NCBI RefSeq assembly: GCF_004153165.1
Contig: NZ_SEMD01000001.1
Coordinates: 62,001-126,000, forward strand
DNA from: Sporolactobacillus sp. THM7-4
GTDB taxonomy: Bacteria > Bacillota > Bacilli > Bacillales > Sporolactobacillaceae
Direction of reading: 5' to 3'
DNA: 64,000 bases
Program-made: the position numbers and the translations under genes
Notes under the pieces: generated by a model
What the model was told of the DNA's origin: nothing
The model's input: only the letters and a program-made list of their open reading frames with translations
Databases searched by the model: none
Shown here: positions 38,877-47,427 of the stretch, in pieces
How positions within the stretch are numbered: position 1 is the stretch's first letter
How the letters are laid out: each line of letters opens with the position of its first letter

Positions 38877-39542
38877 CTATCTCTTGTCTACTTTACGGGT
38901 AATCAGATCGCCGGCAAACTGAATAATAAAAACAATAATTAAAATAATGATTGTCGCGACAAAAGTCACATCGTTTTTATAAGCCTCAAATCCGTCATTA
39001 TACGCAAGGGTTCCCAGTCCGCCGGCCCCGACGACCCCTGCCATCGCCGTGTTGCTGATCAAAGCAATCAGCGTGACCGTCATCCCGGAGACGATTGAAG
39101 GGAGAGATTCAGGCAAGAGCACCTTCCAGACGATCTGTGCCCGGGTTGCTCCCATTGCCTGGGCAGCTTCAATGACGCCCTTGTCCACCTCGCGGAGACC
39201 TATTTCCACGAGCCGGGCGTAAAAGGGTGCCGAACCAATGATGATCGAGGGCAGCGCGGCCGACGCTCCAATCATCGTCCTGACAATCAGCACAGTCAGC
39301 GGAATCAGCAGGATAATCAGAATGATAAAAGGTATTGAACGAAAAACATTGACGATAGATGAAACCGTTCGGTAAATCCATTTATTTTCATATAAACTAC
39401 CGCTTGCCGTCAGAAACAGCAGAAGACCGAGTGCAATTCCGAGAATAAATGTAAAAACCGCCGAAACAAACGTCATATAAAGTGTTTCAACTGTTGCTGT
39501 CCACATGCTCATCCAATCAACGTTTGGAAACAATTGGCTCAT
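38877..39542 (-). CDS. metI: Methionine ABC transporter permease MetI (MetP)
   Basis: This is a 221-residue inner-membrane permease with five or so transmembrane helices. The coupling-loop motif EAAQAMGATRAQIVWKVLLPE near 134-154 is that of binding-protein-dependent permeases. It overlaps the metN stop by four bases (ATGA), indicating tight coupling. With MetN and MetQ it imports methionine and probably its derivatives. B. subtilis calls this gene metP. Confidence 0.94.
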   Translation of the reverse strand: MSQLFPNVDWMSMWTATVETLYMTFVSAVFTFILGIALGLLLFLTASGSLYENKWIYRTVSSIVNVFRSIPFIILIILLIPLTVLIVRTMIGASAALPSIIIGSAPFYARLVEIGLREVDKGVIEAAQAMGATRAQIVWKVLLPESLPSIVSGMTVTLIALISNTAMAGVVGAGGLGTLAYNDGFEAYKNDVTFVATIIILIIVFIIQFAGDLITRKVDKR

Positions 39543-40561
39543 GATCGAATCACCTCAGCTTTCACACCGAGCTCCGAAATCGAACCGATCCATTCCCGAA
39601 AGACATCAGGGTCGCCTTCAGCTCGAACGATAATGGAGGCCTGCGCCCCGTTTTCCTCAGGCTCAAACATTCCGGAAACAATGGTAACCGAGAGCCTCTG
39701 GTTACTAAAGAGTCTCGAGATGACCTGCTGCTGGCTGACCCCTCTTCCAAAAACAAATTTCGCCAGTCGGCCGTCCGGATAAGCGTTGATGAGTTCTTCC
39801 CCGGGAATCTCGCCACTCGGATGCTGTGTGACTTGTCTCACAAATTCTCTCGTTATCAACTGTTTCGGCTCATTAAAGACGTCTTCCACTTTACCTTCTT
39901 CAACAATCATGCCTTTATCCAGAACAGCTACCCGGGTGCATATCTTTTTGATCACATGCATTTCATGTGTAATCAGTACGATCGTCAGTCCCAGTTTCCG
40001 GTTAATCTCAACCAACAGGTTCAGAATCGAATCTGTCGTCTTAGGGTCCAGAGCCGATGTTGCCTCATCGCAAAGCAAAACCTGCGGACGGCTTGCGAGT
40101 GCTCTTGCGATACCGACACGCTGTTTCTGACCGCCGCTCAACTGCGAAGGGTAAGTGTGTTCGCGACCGTTCAGGCCAACCAGACGGATCAATTCCGCGA
40201 CTCTTTCCTTTCTTTTCTTTCGGGGCAATCCTGCCAGTTCAAGCGGGAAGGCGATATTTTCTTCAACAGTCCTTGACCAAAGCAGATTAAAGTGCTGAAA
40301 AATCATCCCAATCTTCTTCCGCTCCAGTCTCAGTTCTTTTTCGGAAAGAGTGTTCAGTGCGCGTCCTTCTACCTCGATACGTCCCTCTGTCGGTTTCTCA
40401 AGCAGGTTGATCAGCCGAATAAGGGTGCTCTTCCCGGCACCGCTGTACCCGATGATTCCAAAGATTTCCCCGCGGCGGACTTCAAGATTAAGATCGGCCA
40501 GTGCCTGCACAGGACCATTGCCGGTCTGATAAACCTTTTTCACATCAGTAAATCGAATCAA
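39539..40561 (-). CDS. metN: Methionine ABC transporter ATP-binding protein MetN
   Basis: This ATPase of 340 residues has Walker A GYSGAGKST at 38-46, the signature LSGGQKQR near 141, and Walker B LLCDEATSALD near 161. The C-terminal NIL domain (about 265-340), which senses methionine inside the cell, is present. The start is a TTG with GGGG about 8 bases upstream. It is the first gene of the operon, and a SAM-I riboswitch and promoter lie directly upstream, so transcription falls when SAM is plentiful. Confidence 0.95.
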   Translation of the reverse strand: MIRFTDVKKVYQTGNGPVQALADLNLEVRRGEIFGIIGYSGAGKSTLIRLINLLEKPTEGRIEVEGRALNTLSEKELRLERKKIGMIFQHFNLLWSRTVEENIAFPLELAGLPRKKRKERVAELIRLVGLNGREHTYPSQLSGGQKQRVGIARALASRPQVLLCDEATSALDPKTTDSILNLLVEINRKLGLTIVLITHEMHVIKKICTRVAVLDKGMIVEEGKVEDVFNEPKQLITREFVRQVTQHPSGEIPGEELINAYPDGRLAKFVFGRGVSQQQVISRLFSNQRLSVTIVSGMFEPEENGAQASIIVRAEGDPDVFREWIGSISELGVKAEVIRS

Positions 40562-40730
40562 ACTTTTTGCCCCACTTTCAAATACGAAAAATCCGTTTTC
40601 TAAAGTACCGTTATCTGATAATTATAGTGGGATATATGTATCGATCACCATTTGCTCAGCCATTCCGGTACACGGAAGAAAACGAAAAAACAACTCGATT
40701 TTTTCTTTCCTCCCTTCAGCTTTTCATTAA

Positions 40731-40884
40731 CAAAAAACTCCTCATCAAACGAGAGGAGTGAGATACCTCTCTCATCTGTCAGAAGCAGGATGCGTTCTGC
40801 AGGAATTAGCACCTTCCCGGACTGTAAAGTCAGGGGGTTGCCGGGCATCATCGGGCCAGTCCCTCCGCCGCTCTTGATAAGAGT
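40731..40884 (-). ncRNA. SAM-I riboswitch (S-box) upstream of metN
   Basis: On the minus strand the leader begins with the S-box sequence CTCTTATCAAGAGC, continues with GGCGGAGGGACTGGCCC and GATGATGCCCGGCAACC, and ends in an intrinsic terminator: ACTCCTC/GAGGAGT followed by six T residues (40732-40759). All conserved S-box elements, including the kink-turn and the core, are recognisable. SAM binding stabilises the terminator and switches off metNIQ. The metN start is about 170 bases further on. Confidence 0.96.
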
Positions 40885-40909
40885 TTTTGTTATTCAATTG
40901 CGTATTCAC

Positions 40910-40938
40910 AATCTACCACGTGTATCCGAAACTGTCAA
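40910..40938 (-). promoter_or_regulatory. Sigma-A promoter of the SAM riboswitch-metNIQ unit
   Basis: TTGACA and TAGATT are spaced by exactly 17 bases on the minus strand, and the start point falls about 20 bases before the riboswitch. Confidence 0.8.
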
Positions 40939-40946
40939 ATGGAAAA

Positions 40947-40985
40947 CAAAAAAACCGGAGGGGCTTCAGTGCCTGACTCCGGTTC
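40947..40985 (-). terminator. Terminator of sigI-rsgI
   Basis: AACCGGAG and CTCCGGTT form an 8-base stem, followed by seven T residues on the minus strand. It lies 33 bases past the rsgI stop and just before the met promoter. Confidence 0.88.
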
Positions 40986-41017
40986 TTTCCAGTTCCTCCC
41001 GAAAAAACGCATTCGGC

Positions 41018-41992
41018 TTAAGCGCCTTGTTCTGTGTAAAAAGAGAAATCAGCCTGCCGGCAGTGTCTGTTCAGGAATTGATAACTGGTGGTTTTATCCG
41101 AGTGACCGGCCTGCTTAACAGCTTCAAAGGGATTTTGAAACAGCGAATCCGTATTCAGGTTCCGGCCGCTGTCATTCTTCTTTTCATGTTCGACTGCCTT
41201 AATCAAAAACGGATTCCAACGCATTTGAACAGGCAGAATCAGTTGTTCGATCTGTGAAACAGACAGCTGTTTTGCCTGACCGAGTGTCAAAGGCTTTCCA
41301 TACATATGTGCCCTCAGATAGAGAAGATACTTTCCAGATGACAGCCCGTTTTTTTCAGCAGCCAGCCTTCCGGCCATGGTCATCCGAAGCCATTCATAAT
41401 GAGAACCGCTACGGTGGATCAGCTGTGCAGATCGGTCTGAAAAAGCATGCACCAGCCCATTGTAAAACGCGTCACGATGAGACCGGGTCATTCGATTGGT
41501 TATCGCCGCTGATATCAGACAGAGCGACTGATTGTTCAGATACCCCATCTTTTCAAACCGTTCAAAAAGAATCGTGCTGAATTGATCAAACGGCATATTT
41601 TCAAACCGATCCGGATCAGGAATCACTTCCCGGGCATCCTTATTTAACGCCTGAACGGAAAGGACACGATAATCCTGATCGACGCCTGTCTCGATACTCG
41701 GCAGCATCTCAAAATTTACATATGCAGCAATCGGCATGTCCGGATCGTACGTGTTGTGCGTAAAAGGCAGCAGGAACAGAAGGGAAAAACCGACCACAAG
41801 CAGTGGTGTCATTATATATTTGTAAACTGCGTGAGTCCTGGAAAGGTATTTGGGTAGAATGATTTGTCCAACAGACACGTTTACCGACCGTTTCAGTTTG
41901 ACAGACCTGAAGTCCCCTTCTTTGGTCAATACAATAGCACGGCGGCCGTGCCTCGACACAAGGATGCCCTGACTATTCAGTATCCTCCCCAC
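41018..41992 (-). CDS. rsgI: Anti-sigma-I factor RsgI
   Basis: This is a membrane anti-sigma factor of 324 residues. The N-terminal cytosolic domain (about 1-50) has the short strand-rich RsgI pattern ILVSRHGRRAIVLTKEGDF. A single transmembrane helix lies at about 59-76. The external part (80-324) is not similar to a domain I know and lacks the sugar-binding modules of clostridial RsgI. The GTG start is uncertain because the GGGGAGG patch lies inside the frame. The gene follows sigI by 12 bases. Upon stress RsgI would release SigI. Confidence 0.85.
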   Translation of the reverse strand: MGRILNSQGILVSRHGRRAIVLTKEGDFRSVKLKRSVNVSVGQIILPKYLSRTHAVYKYIMTPLLVVGFSLLFLLPFTHNTYDPDMPIAAYVNFEMLPSIETGVDQDYRVLSVQALNKDAREVIPDPDRFENMPFDQFSTILFERFEKMGYLNNQSLCLISAAITNRMTRSHRDAFYNGLVHAFSDRSAQLIHRSGSHYEWLRMTMAGRLAAEKNGLSSGKYLLYLRAHMYGKPLTLGQAKQLSVSQIEQLILPVQMRWNPFLIKAVEHEKKNDSGRNLNTDSLFQNPFEAVKQAGHSDKTTSYQFLNRHCRQADFSFYTEQGA

Positions 41993-42004
41993 CTTTCTCT
42001 GCCA

Positions 42005-42766
42005 TTAAGCCATTTGTTTCTCCGGCTCAATGTAAGACTTCAGTGCGCTGAACCCGCCTATATAAATCAACGCTAAAGCTATAATATACTTTCGATTCCG
42101 TTCAATCGTTTTCCGACTGCATGAAACAAATTGAAGCAAATCTTTTATTGGCAGCTGCTTCTTTTTCTTCAGAAACTGAACCAGTTCTTTATGCTCTGCT
42201 AATTTCTTCGCAGCAATTTTAGCATTTTCGCGGGCATCGGCGTGTTTCGGGCAGTGTTTGCTGAGAACATCAAAAGTGATCCCATAATCCAGCAGCAGCT
42301 GCTGATAGCTGTCAATCTGTTCAAGCCGCTCATTAATCTGGCGCTTTTCCTCATAATAGTCAATAGCGGCCCGCTGCTCGACATAGCTTTCTTCCATATT
42401 ATTCTCATCGTCACTGTCGACCTGATCAAGGTAAATATTGCGCATCTGTCTTGATTCCTTTCGGATAAAATCAATGATGCGCCGCCGAATCACCATGTCG
42501 GCAAAAGTCAGAAACTTGCTTCCCTGACCGTTCTGATACTGGTTGATTGCTTCATTAAATGCGACGAGGCCCACACTGAATTCGTCCATCGTCTGATCAA
42601 TAAATCGATTGCAAACTTTTGAAACCACCTTTTTTATAAAAGGCTGGTAAGATTCTATAATATTATTTCTCAAGGACTCATCACCTTGCTGAACCTTGAA
42701 AATGTTGTTTTCCAGTGGAAAATTCAATGTGCTCTCTCCGCCCATTGCAAGCTGGTTAGCGTTCAT
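42005..42766 (-). CDS. sigI: RNA polymerase sigma-I factor
   Basis: This alternative sigma factor has 253 residues. The segment DEFSVGLVAFNEAINQY near 60-77 is sigma region 2.2, followed by FLTFADMVIRRRIIDFIRKE, which covers 2.3-2.4. The C-terminal helix-turn-helix (KDLLQFVSCSRKTIERNRKYIIALALI) contacts the -35 element. In B. subtilis SigI is heat-induced and acts in cell-wall homeostasis. ATG 42766 has AGGTGA about 8-10 bases upstream; the GTG at 42778 is too close to it. Operon with rsgI, the usual layout. Confidence 0.93.
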   Translation of the reverse strand: MNANQLAMGGESTLNFPLENNIFKVQQGDESLRNNIIESYQPFIKKVVSKVCNRFIDQTMDEFSVGLVAFNEAINQYQNGQGSKFLTFADMVIRRRIIDFIRKESRQMRNIYLDQVDSDDENNMEESYVEQRAAIDYYEEKRQINERLEQIDSYQQLLLDYGITFDVLSKHCPKHADARENAKIAAKKLAEHKELVQFLKKKKQLPIKDLLQFVSCSRKTIERNRKYIIALALIYIGGFSALKSYIEPEKQMA

Positions 42767-43072
42767 ACCCGACTTCACCTCTCACTCTCATTGGTCCATT
42801 TCATCGTACCCTTAAGATAGCACGTCCTCATGCAGCACATCGGTATTGTGAAAAACTTTTGTTAATGTTAGGATATGCTGTCGATTTTTGCCGAACAGGA
42901 TTGAAAAACCCCTGTCTCTTTTATACCACGCTTTTATAGATGAATAAAAGCTACAATCTGGTAACAAAAAGATGACAAGGGTTGTCAGTCTTTCGGATTT
43001 TCGACATCTGATCGGGCAAACTTGCTTATGATCGGACCGGACCAACTGTCAAGCTTTGGCTGCCGGACCTGA
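42767..43072. other. Intergenic region between gcvH and sigI
   Basis: This 306-base gap holds the sigI promoter and the gcvH 3' end. I looked for the SigI-type promoter pattern on the minus strand and did not see a convincing match. No open frame with a ribosome site is present, and no clear terminator follows gcvH. Confidence 0.3.
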
Positions 43073-43462
43073 TCAGTCGTCTTCGCTGATCAGCTTTTCA
43101 TAGGCGTCGGCATCGAGCAGCTGGCTAAAGTCTTCGTCACTGACGGCTTCCAGCTTAATCATCCAGGCTTTGTCATACGGCGACTCATTGACGAATTCAG
43201 GAGAGTCTTCAAGAGAATCATTTATTTCTGCCACTTTTCCGCTTACAGGGGCGTAAAGCTCGGAGACGGTTTTTACAGATTCTACACTGCCAAAGGAATC
43301 TCCGGCACTTAATTGGTCACCTGGTTCGGGTAATTCGACGAATACAATGTCGCCCAGTTCTTTTTGAGCAAATTCTGTAATGCCGACACGGACCGCTCCA
43401 TCTGCTTCTTTTTTAACCCATTCATGATCTTTCGAATAGAGTAAATCCTTTGGTACACTCAT
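43073..43462 (-). CDS. gcvH: Glycine cleavage system H protein
   Basis: This is a 129-residue lipoyl carrier. The lipoylated lysine is K64 in the [15 protein letters not shown] segment. The domain is a complete hybrid barrel. In Bacillales GcvH also acts as the hub for lipoate assembly: LipM places octanoate on it, LipA inserts sulfur, and LipL moves lipoyl groups to the E2 enzymes. GGAGG lies 8 bases before the ATG. It is a single gene, away from the gcvT-gcvP genes, which are not in the window. Confidence 0.96.
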   Translation of the reverse strand: MSVPKDLLYSKDHEWVKKEADGAVRVGITEFAQKELGDIVFVELPEPGDQLSAGDSFGSVESVKTVSELYAPVSGKVAEINDSLEDSPEFVNESPYDKAWMIKLEAVSDEDFSQLLDADAYEKLISEDD

Positions 43463-43724
43463 CTTTGTGCCTCCGTTTCGTTTTCTCCGCTTTGTAGTTG
43501 AAATCTTGCTGCCTGCAATATAATTTATTATATCTCAAACAGCGCCTTTTGGACGCTTTATTTTCATTCGGTGCCCGCATGCCCCATACGGCCGGCTGAA
43601 TAAAATGAACACCCCTGTTGTTAATGAACGATCAGATGTGCTTCATGCTGCACATGATTTGCAACGTTTCGGACATAATATGAGCGATCGAAACCATTAT
43701 CATACAAACAGGAGTTGAACCACT
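43463..43724. other. Divergent intergenic region gcvH / coat-like gene
   Basis: A TATAAT box on the minus strand at 43527-43532 may belong to gcvH, but its -35 is weak. The plus side has CATAATAT and CATACAAA motifs between 43674 and 43710 that recall sporulation sigma -10 boxes; the spacing to a -35 is not right for a firm call. Confidence 0.3.
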
Positions 43725-43988
43725 ATGAGTATGCAGCAGGGCGAACTGACTATGAATTTTACCCAGCCACCGGATATTCTCTCAACTAAAGACTTGCTCT
43801 ATATTGAAGACATGCTGTCGTGGAATCTAAACATTATTAAAAAGGCGCACGCTTTCTCCTCAATGTGCAAGGATAAAGACGTAACCCAGGCCATGAACCG
43901 GACATGCCAGTTGCACATGCGCCACTATCAGGCGATACTCAATCATCTTGAAAAACACGTTCAGGCAGAAAGCGGGGTTCAAGGATGA
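43725..43988 (+). CDS. CotF-like small spore coat family protein
   Basis: This 87-residue helical protein resembles the short CotF-type coat proteins (such as YusN or YraG). The segment LSTKDLLYIEDMLSWNLNIIKKAH, followed by HMRHYQAILNHLEKH, matches the ferritin-like helical core of that family. Start ATG has AGGAG 10 bases upstream. Its stop overlaps the next gene start by four bases (ATGA), so the pair is cotranslated. Spore coat location is an inference from the family. Confidence 0.78.
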   Translation: MSMQQGELTMNFTQPPDILSTKDLLYIEDMLSWNLNIIKKAHAFSSMCKDKDVTQAMNRTCQLHMRHYQAILNHLEKHVQAESGVQG

Positions 43989-44320
43989 TCAAACAGCCCG
44001 CTCAGTCGACAGTCATTCAAAACACGGAAACACAGATCCCTGAAAATCAGCAGATGAACGATCGGGATTACCTGAATGATCTGCTGATGGCAGAAAAGTA
44101 CATGACAACATCCTATGTGCAGGTACTCCACGAAGCAAGCCATCAGGCTCTGTACGAGGATATTAAAAACATTTTCAACGCGACATGTGACCATCAGCGA
44201 GATTTATATAATCTGATGTTCAACAAAGGATGGTACAAAGTTCAGTCAGAAGAGCCCCGGAAATTGCAGCAGACGCATCAGCAATTCAGCCAATACGCCC
44301 AGCAGCAGTTTCCAAAATAA
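43985..44320 (+). CDS. CotF family spore coat protein
   Basis: This 111-residue protein has the CotF domain: DYLNDLLMAEKYMTTSYVQVLHEASHQAL near 28-56, then DHQRDLYNLMFNKGWYKV near 79-96. The tail is glutamine-rich (QQTHQQFSQYAQQQF). It overlaps the preceding CotF-like gene by 4 bases. Together they make a two-gene unit of a short and a longer coat-like protein that may form a heterodimer. A strong terminator follows. Confidence 0.85.
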   Translation: MIKQPAQSTVIQNTETQIPENQQMNDRDYLNDLLMAEKYMTTSYVQVLHEASHQALYEDIKNIFNATCDHQRDLYNLMFNKGWYKVQSEEPRKLQQTHQQFSQYAQQQFPK

Positions 44321-44328
44321 CCCCGCTT

Positions 44329-44370
44329 TAAAGCACAGTCCGGAAAAAAGTCCGGGCCGTGCTTTTTTTT
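44329..44370 (+). terminator. Terminator of the coat gene pair
   Basis: AAAGCAC and GTGCTTT enclose an inner CCGGA/TCCGG stem, and eight T residues follow. Confidence 0.9.
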
Positions 44371-44546
44371 ACGTTTCATTTCCTTATAAATATCCCGTAA
44401 CTTTCTCTCGACGAATTTTACTTGTACCCATATTTTCTGACCACGGCTAACATTTCCATTAATCTGGTAACATCATGCAATTCTTTTTTTACCCCTCTAC
44501 GATCGTCATAGTCTCGAAATCTATGAACTGAGGAGGGATTAACCAA

Positions 44547-45434
44547 GTGATTAGTAAAATACTATCTATTACACTGGCAGGTTTTCTCGGTATGCCGTTC
44601 ATATCCGGAGGAAATGCAGGGACGGATGTTCATCAGCCTGACATGGATCAGGTTCAGAGCGCCTTTACCAGCGTTTTCAAAGTAAAGAATCAACAGGATT
44701 TGAATGCACTTCTGGAAAAAAACGGAATACCAGTAAACCAGGTAACAGAAGCGGGCAAAGCTCTGCCTGACCATAATACCCATTTGGAAAAACAGGCACA
44801 CTTCCAAACACCGGACAAGCCGGCAATAAAGGAGCAACCGAGTCTTTCCAATAAAGCAGACAAACCGTCCCAATCTACTAACCCGGGCAATTCCAAGTCA
44901 CCCGGCAAGACTGTTCAGCCTGTCAAACAGACCCAGCCAAGCCGGACCATTCAGCCGGCAAAACCAGTTCAGCAGGCCAAACCGGCACAGCCAGCAAGGA
45001 ATACGGGAAGCAACCGTGCATCCGCTGCGCCGGCTGCCAGCCAGATGAATGCTTTTGAACAAAAGGTGGTCGACCTGACCAATCAGCAACGGTCGAAAGC
45101 CGGCCTTAAGCCGTTGAAAGCTGACAACCGTTCGCTCTCAAGAATGGCACGCGATAAAGCTCAGGACATGCGTGATAAAAATTATTTTGATCACCAGTCT
45201 CCGACCTATGGTTCTCCGTTTGATATGATGAAGAAATACGGAATTCATTACAGCAGTGCCGGTGAGAATATTGCCGCCGGTCAAAAGAGCCCGGAAGAAG
45301 TGGTCCAGGGATGGATGAACAGCCCTGGCCACCGCGCGAACATTCTCAACGCCAATTACACAACGATCGGCGTGGGTTACGTTCAGGGCGGATCCTACGG
45401 CAGCTACTGGGTTCAGGAATTCATCGGCCAATAA
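44547..45434 (+). CDS. ykwD: CAP domain-containing secreted protein (YkwD-like)
   Basis: This is a 295-residue secreted protein. The N-terminus is a signal peptide (hydrophobic 4-18, cleavage near A25). A low-complexity linker rich in K, P, Q and A runs from about 85 to 165. The C-terminal CAP/SCP domain (about 168-295) has the motif DHQSPTYGSPFDMMKKYGI and GENIAAGQKSPEEVVQGWMNSPGHRANIL, closely like B. subtilis YkwD. The GTG start has GGAGGG 9 bases upstream. Function unknown; the linker suggests cell-wall association. It is monocistronic. Confidence 0.9.
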   Translation: MISKILSITLAGFLGMPFISGGNAGTDVHQPDMDQVQSAFTSVFKVKNQQDLNALLEKNGIPVNQVTEAGKALPDHNTHLEKQAHFQTPDKPAIKEQPSLSNKADKPSQSTNPGNSKSPGKTVQPVKQTQPSRTIQPAKPVQQAKPAQPARNTGSNRASAAPAASQMNAFEQKVVDLTNQQRSKAGLKPLKADNRSLSRMARDKAQDMRDKNYFDHQSPTYGSPFDMMKKYGIHYSSAGENIAAGQKSPEEVVQGWMNSPGHRANILNANYTTIGVGYVQGGSYGSYWVQEFIGQ

Positions 45435-45478
45435 AAAACCGTTTATTACAGAATCCGATTAAAGAAAACAGTTTTGTA

Positions 45479-45526
45479 AAAAACAGCGTCTCACCGTGTA
45501 CCGGGCAGTGGGGCGCTGTTTTTTTA
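45479..45526 (+). terminator. Terminator of ykwD
   Basis: AACAGCGTCTCAC pairs with GTGGGGCGCTGTT (two G-U type positions), and seven T residues follow. Confidence 0.85.
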
Positions 45527-45641
45527 GTTTGGTTCAGTGATTATCCCGTGGCGCAGAGCGCTTTAAAAGAATAAGTTATACTATCCCCTTCCCTTCGGGC
45601 GAAAGCCGAACCCATTTAAGAAATCAGGAGGCGATTCGGTC

Positions 45642-46292
45642 ATGAGCGAGCATCTCTTTTACACAGCACTTGGTGACTCCCTGACTGTCGGAGTCGGTGC
45701 CACACTCTTTGCCCCGAACTTTGTCAGACAATACCGAAGGCACCTTGAGCAGGCGCTTCAGCGACCGGCAAGGCTGCGTGTCTTTGCGAAAAACGGGGCA
45801 ACTTCCGAGGCCGTCCTTGAAAGTCTTTCACACCCTGAAGTTGCTTATGCTGTCGGTTCGGCAAATGCGATCACTCTGACGGCAGGCGGTAACGATTTTA
45901 TCCAGGCAGGCCGGGTATGGACAGCAAGCGGGGACAGTTCCGTCATTCAAATCACACTCGCATCCTGCTACAGGCGGATTGAGCAAATTATTGAGACGAT
46001 TTATCATCTCCACAGGGAAAACCCCGAACCATTCATGATTCGCGTTCTTAATTTATACAATCCTATGCCACAGATGCCACAGTCTTCGCCGATTCTGGAA
46101 ACATTCAATCGCCGGCTCGCCGGACTGGAGAGATTTCCAGGTGTGAAAGTGGCCGACATCTATCATGCATTCTATGGGCGTGAGGCATCGTTACTGAGCT
46201 TTGATCATATCCACCCGAATCCGATCGGCTATTCAATCATGGCTGATACAACTGCCCGGCTCGGCTTCGATCCGCTAATCAATTACCGATAA
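45642..46292 (+). CDS. SGNH/GDSL family hydrolase
   Basis: This 216-residue esterase-like protein has all four SGNH blocks: GDSLTVGVGA with catalytic serine at residue 13, a glycine near GATSEAV, GGNDF with the asparagine near 85, and DHIHPNPIGY with the D-x-x-H pair near 187-190. There is no signal peptide, so it probably acts in the cytosol. AGGAGG precedes the ATG. Substrate unknown; esterase, lipase or acyl hydrolase activity is inferred from the family. It converges with nrdF. Confidence 0.9.
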   Translation: MSEHLFYTALGDSLTVGVGATLFAPNFVRQYRRHLEQALQRPARLRVFAKNGATSEAVLESLSHPEVAYAVGSANAITLTAGGNDFIQAGRVWTASGDSSVIQITLASCYRRIEQIIETIYHLHRENPEPFMIRVLNLYNPMPQMPQSSPILETFNRRLAGLERFPGVKVADIYHAFYGREASLLSFDHIHPNPIGYSIMADTTARLGFDPLINYR

Positions 46293-46334
46293 AAAAACAG
46301 GCGGCCCGGGATCCGATCACGGGCCGATCTGTTT
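46291..46334 (-). terminator. Terminator of nrdIEF
   Basis: AAACAG/CTGTTT and GGCCCG/CGGGCC form a two-part stem; on the minus strand seven T residues follow directly. It begins 25 bases after the nrdF stop and overlaps the end of the hydrolase gene. Confidence 0.82.
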
Positions 46335-46358
46335 GAAGGAAATGCTGTCTTATCTCGC

Positions 46359-47339
46359 TCAGACATTATCAAATATAAAATCTTCATCAGTCAGAGGCTC
46401 TATATTAAGCGGCACAACATAATCGCCTTTCGTCGAAAAGAAGTCATGATTAATCGTTCCCGTATCAATGCCGTTCAGTACAATCTGACTGACGGGGTCA
46501 TGCTCGTACCTGTCTTCACGGCCAAGGTTCTGCAGCGCCCGATTGGCATTGTACAAAACATAGTCGTTCACTTCTTTGACCAGGTTTATTTTTGTGTAGA
46601 CCTTTGTTGTGTACCTTTTCTCAACCTCGACAAGTTGGTCCAGCAATTCGTAAAGCCGGTGATCAGCAGTTTCTTTTTCCTCATCGTTCAGATTATCGCG
46701 GTACAGACGCTGGGCAACCATACCGGTAAAACTGCCGTGAATCGATTCATCCTGAATGATCTTGCGGATGATCTCACCGCTTGCGATCATTCTTCCCTGG
46801 CCGGACAGAAAGACTGGATAAAAGAAACCGCTGTAAAACGAGAAACTTTCCAGGAATACGGAAGCGGTCATCGCCATATACCGTTTAAAAGGGGTCACAT
46901 TCTCCCTTTTATCATAAAGCTGATGATACCAGTATGAGATCAGTCTGTATTTTTCCTGTAATTCCGGCTGCTTATCGACCCACTCTCCAAGATAGTAATT
47001 GGTCTTTCGGGACGGAATCAGTGTTGAGAATATATGCGAATAGGACTTCGCATGGATATGCTCCATCATGCCCATCCACGAGAAAACAGCCTGTTCATGC
47101 ATGTTGTCATGATGAATAGCAATCAGCGGCATCCCATTGTCGCCCTGTTCCCGGTCAAGCCCTGTCAAACCGGAAAGGACCTCAACATAAGTATTTTGTT
47201 CATCTTCAGACATCGAGCCCCAATCGGACAGATCGCGGGAAACCTTAAACGCTTCTTCTGTCCAGAACTGGTTGATATTCTGCTTCCAGAAAACTTTCGC
47301 TATCTGGTTATCACTATTGTTCCAATTAATGGCTTTCAT
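46359..47339 (-). CDS. nrdF: Class Ib ribonucleotide reductase beta subunit
   Basis: This 326-residue radical-carrying subunit supplies the dimetal-tyrosyl radical for deoxyribonucleotide synthesis. The two-metal site includes the conserved E in YVEVLSGLTGLD, the EQAVFSWMGMMEHIHAKSYSH segment near 85-105, and QDESIHGSFTG near 186. The preferred metal in this class is manganese, loaded with help from NrdI. ATG 47339 fits the family N-terminus (MKAINWN); the frame is open to 47396. It follows nrdE by 88 bases. Confidence 0.95.
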   Translation of the reverse strand: MKAINWNNSDNQIAKVFWKQNINQFWTEEAFKVSRDLSDWGSMSEDEQNTYVEVLSGLTGLDREQGDNGMPLIAIHHDNMHEQAVFSWMGMMEHIHAKSYSHIFSTLIPSRKTNYYLGEWVDKQPELQEKYRLISYWYHQLYDKRENVTPFKRYMAMTASVFLESFSFYSGFFYPVFLSGQGRMIASGEIIRKIIQDESIHGSFTGMVAQRLYRDNLNDEEKETADHRLYELLDQLVEVEKRYTTKVYTKINLVKEVNDYVLYNANRALQNLGREDRYEHDPVSQIVLNGIDTGTINHDFFSTKGDYVVPLNIEPLTDEDFIFDNV

Positions 47340-47427
47340 TATCTCATCTTTCCCTTCAATAAATCCCCGGGTCTCCGGAAAACCGCTTATTCCCAAATAA
47401 CGGAATCCGCCTGACCCGAAGCTTCGC

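Noticed and set aside
40645-40851. 68-codon minus-strand frame before metN
   Set aside because: It lies entirely across the SAM-I riboswitch and its leader and has no ribosome site; the RNA element explains the region.
42767-43072. Possible SigI-dependent promoter of sigI
   Set aside because: The C-rich -35 and CGAA-type -10 pattern expected for SigI was not found on the minus strand; the C-run seen is on the other strand.
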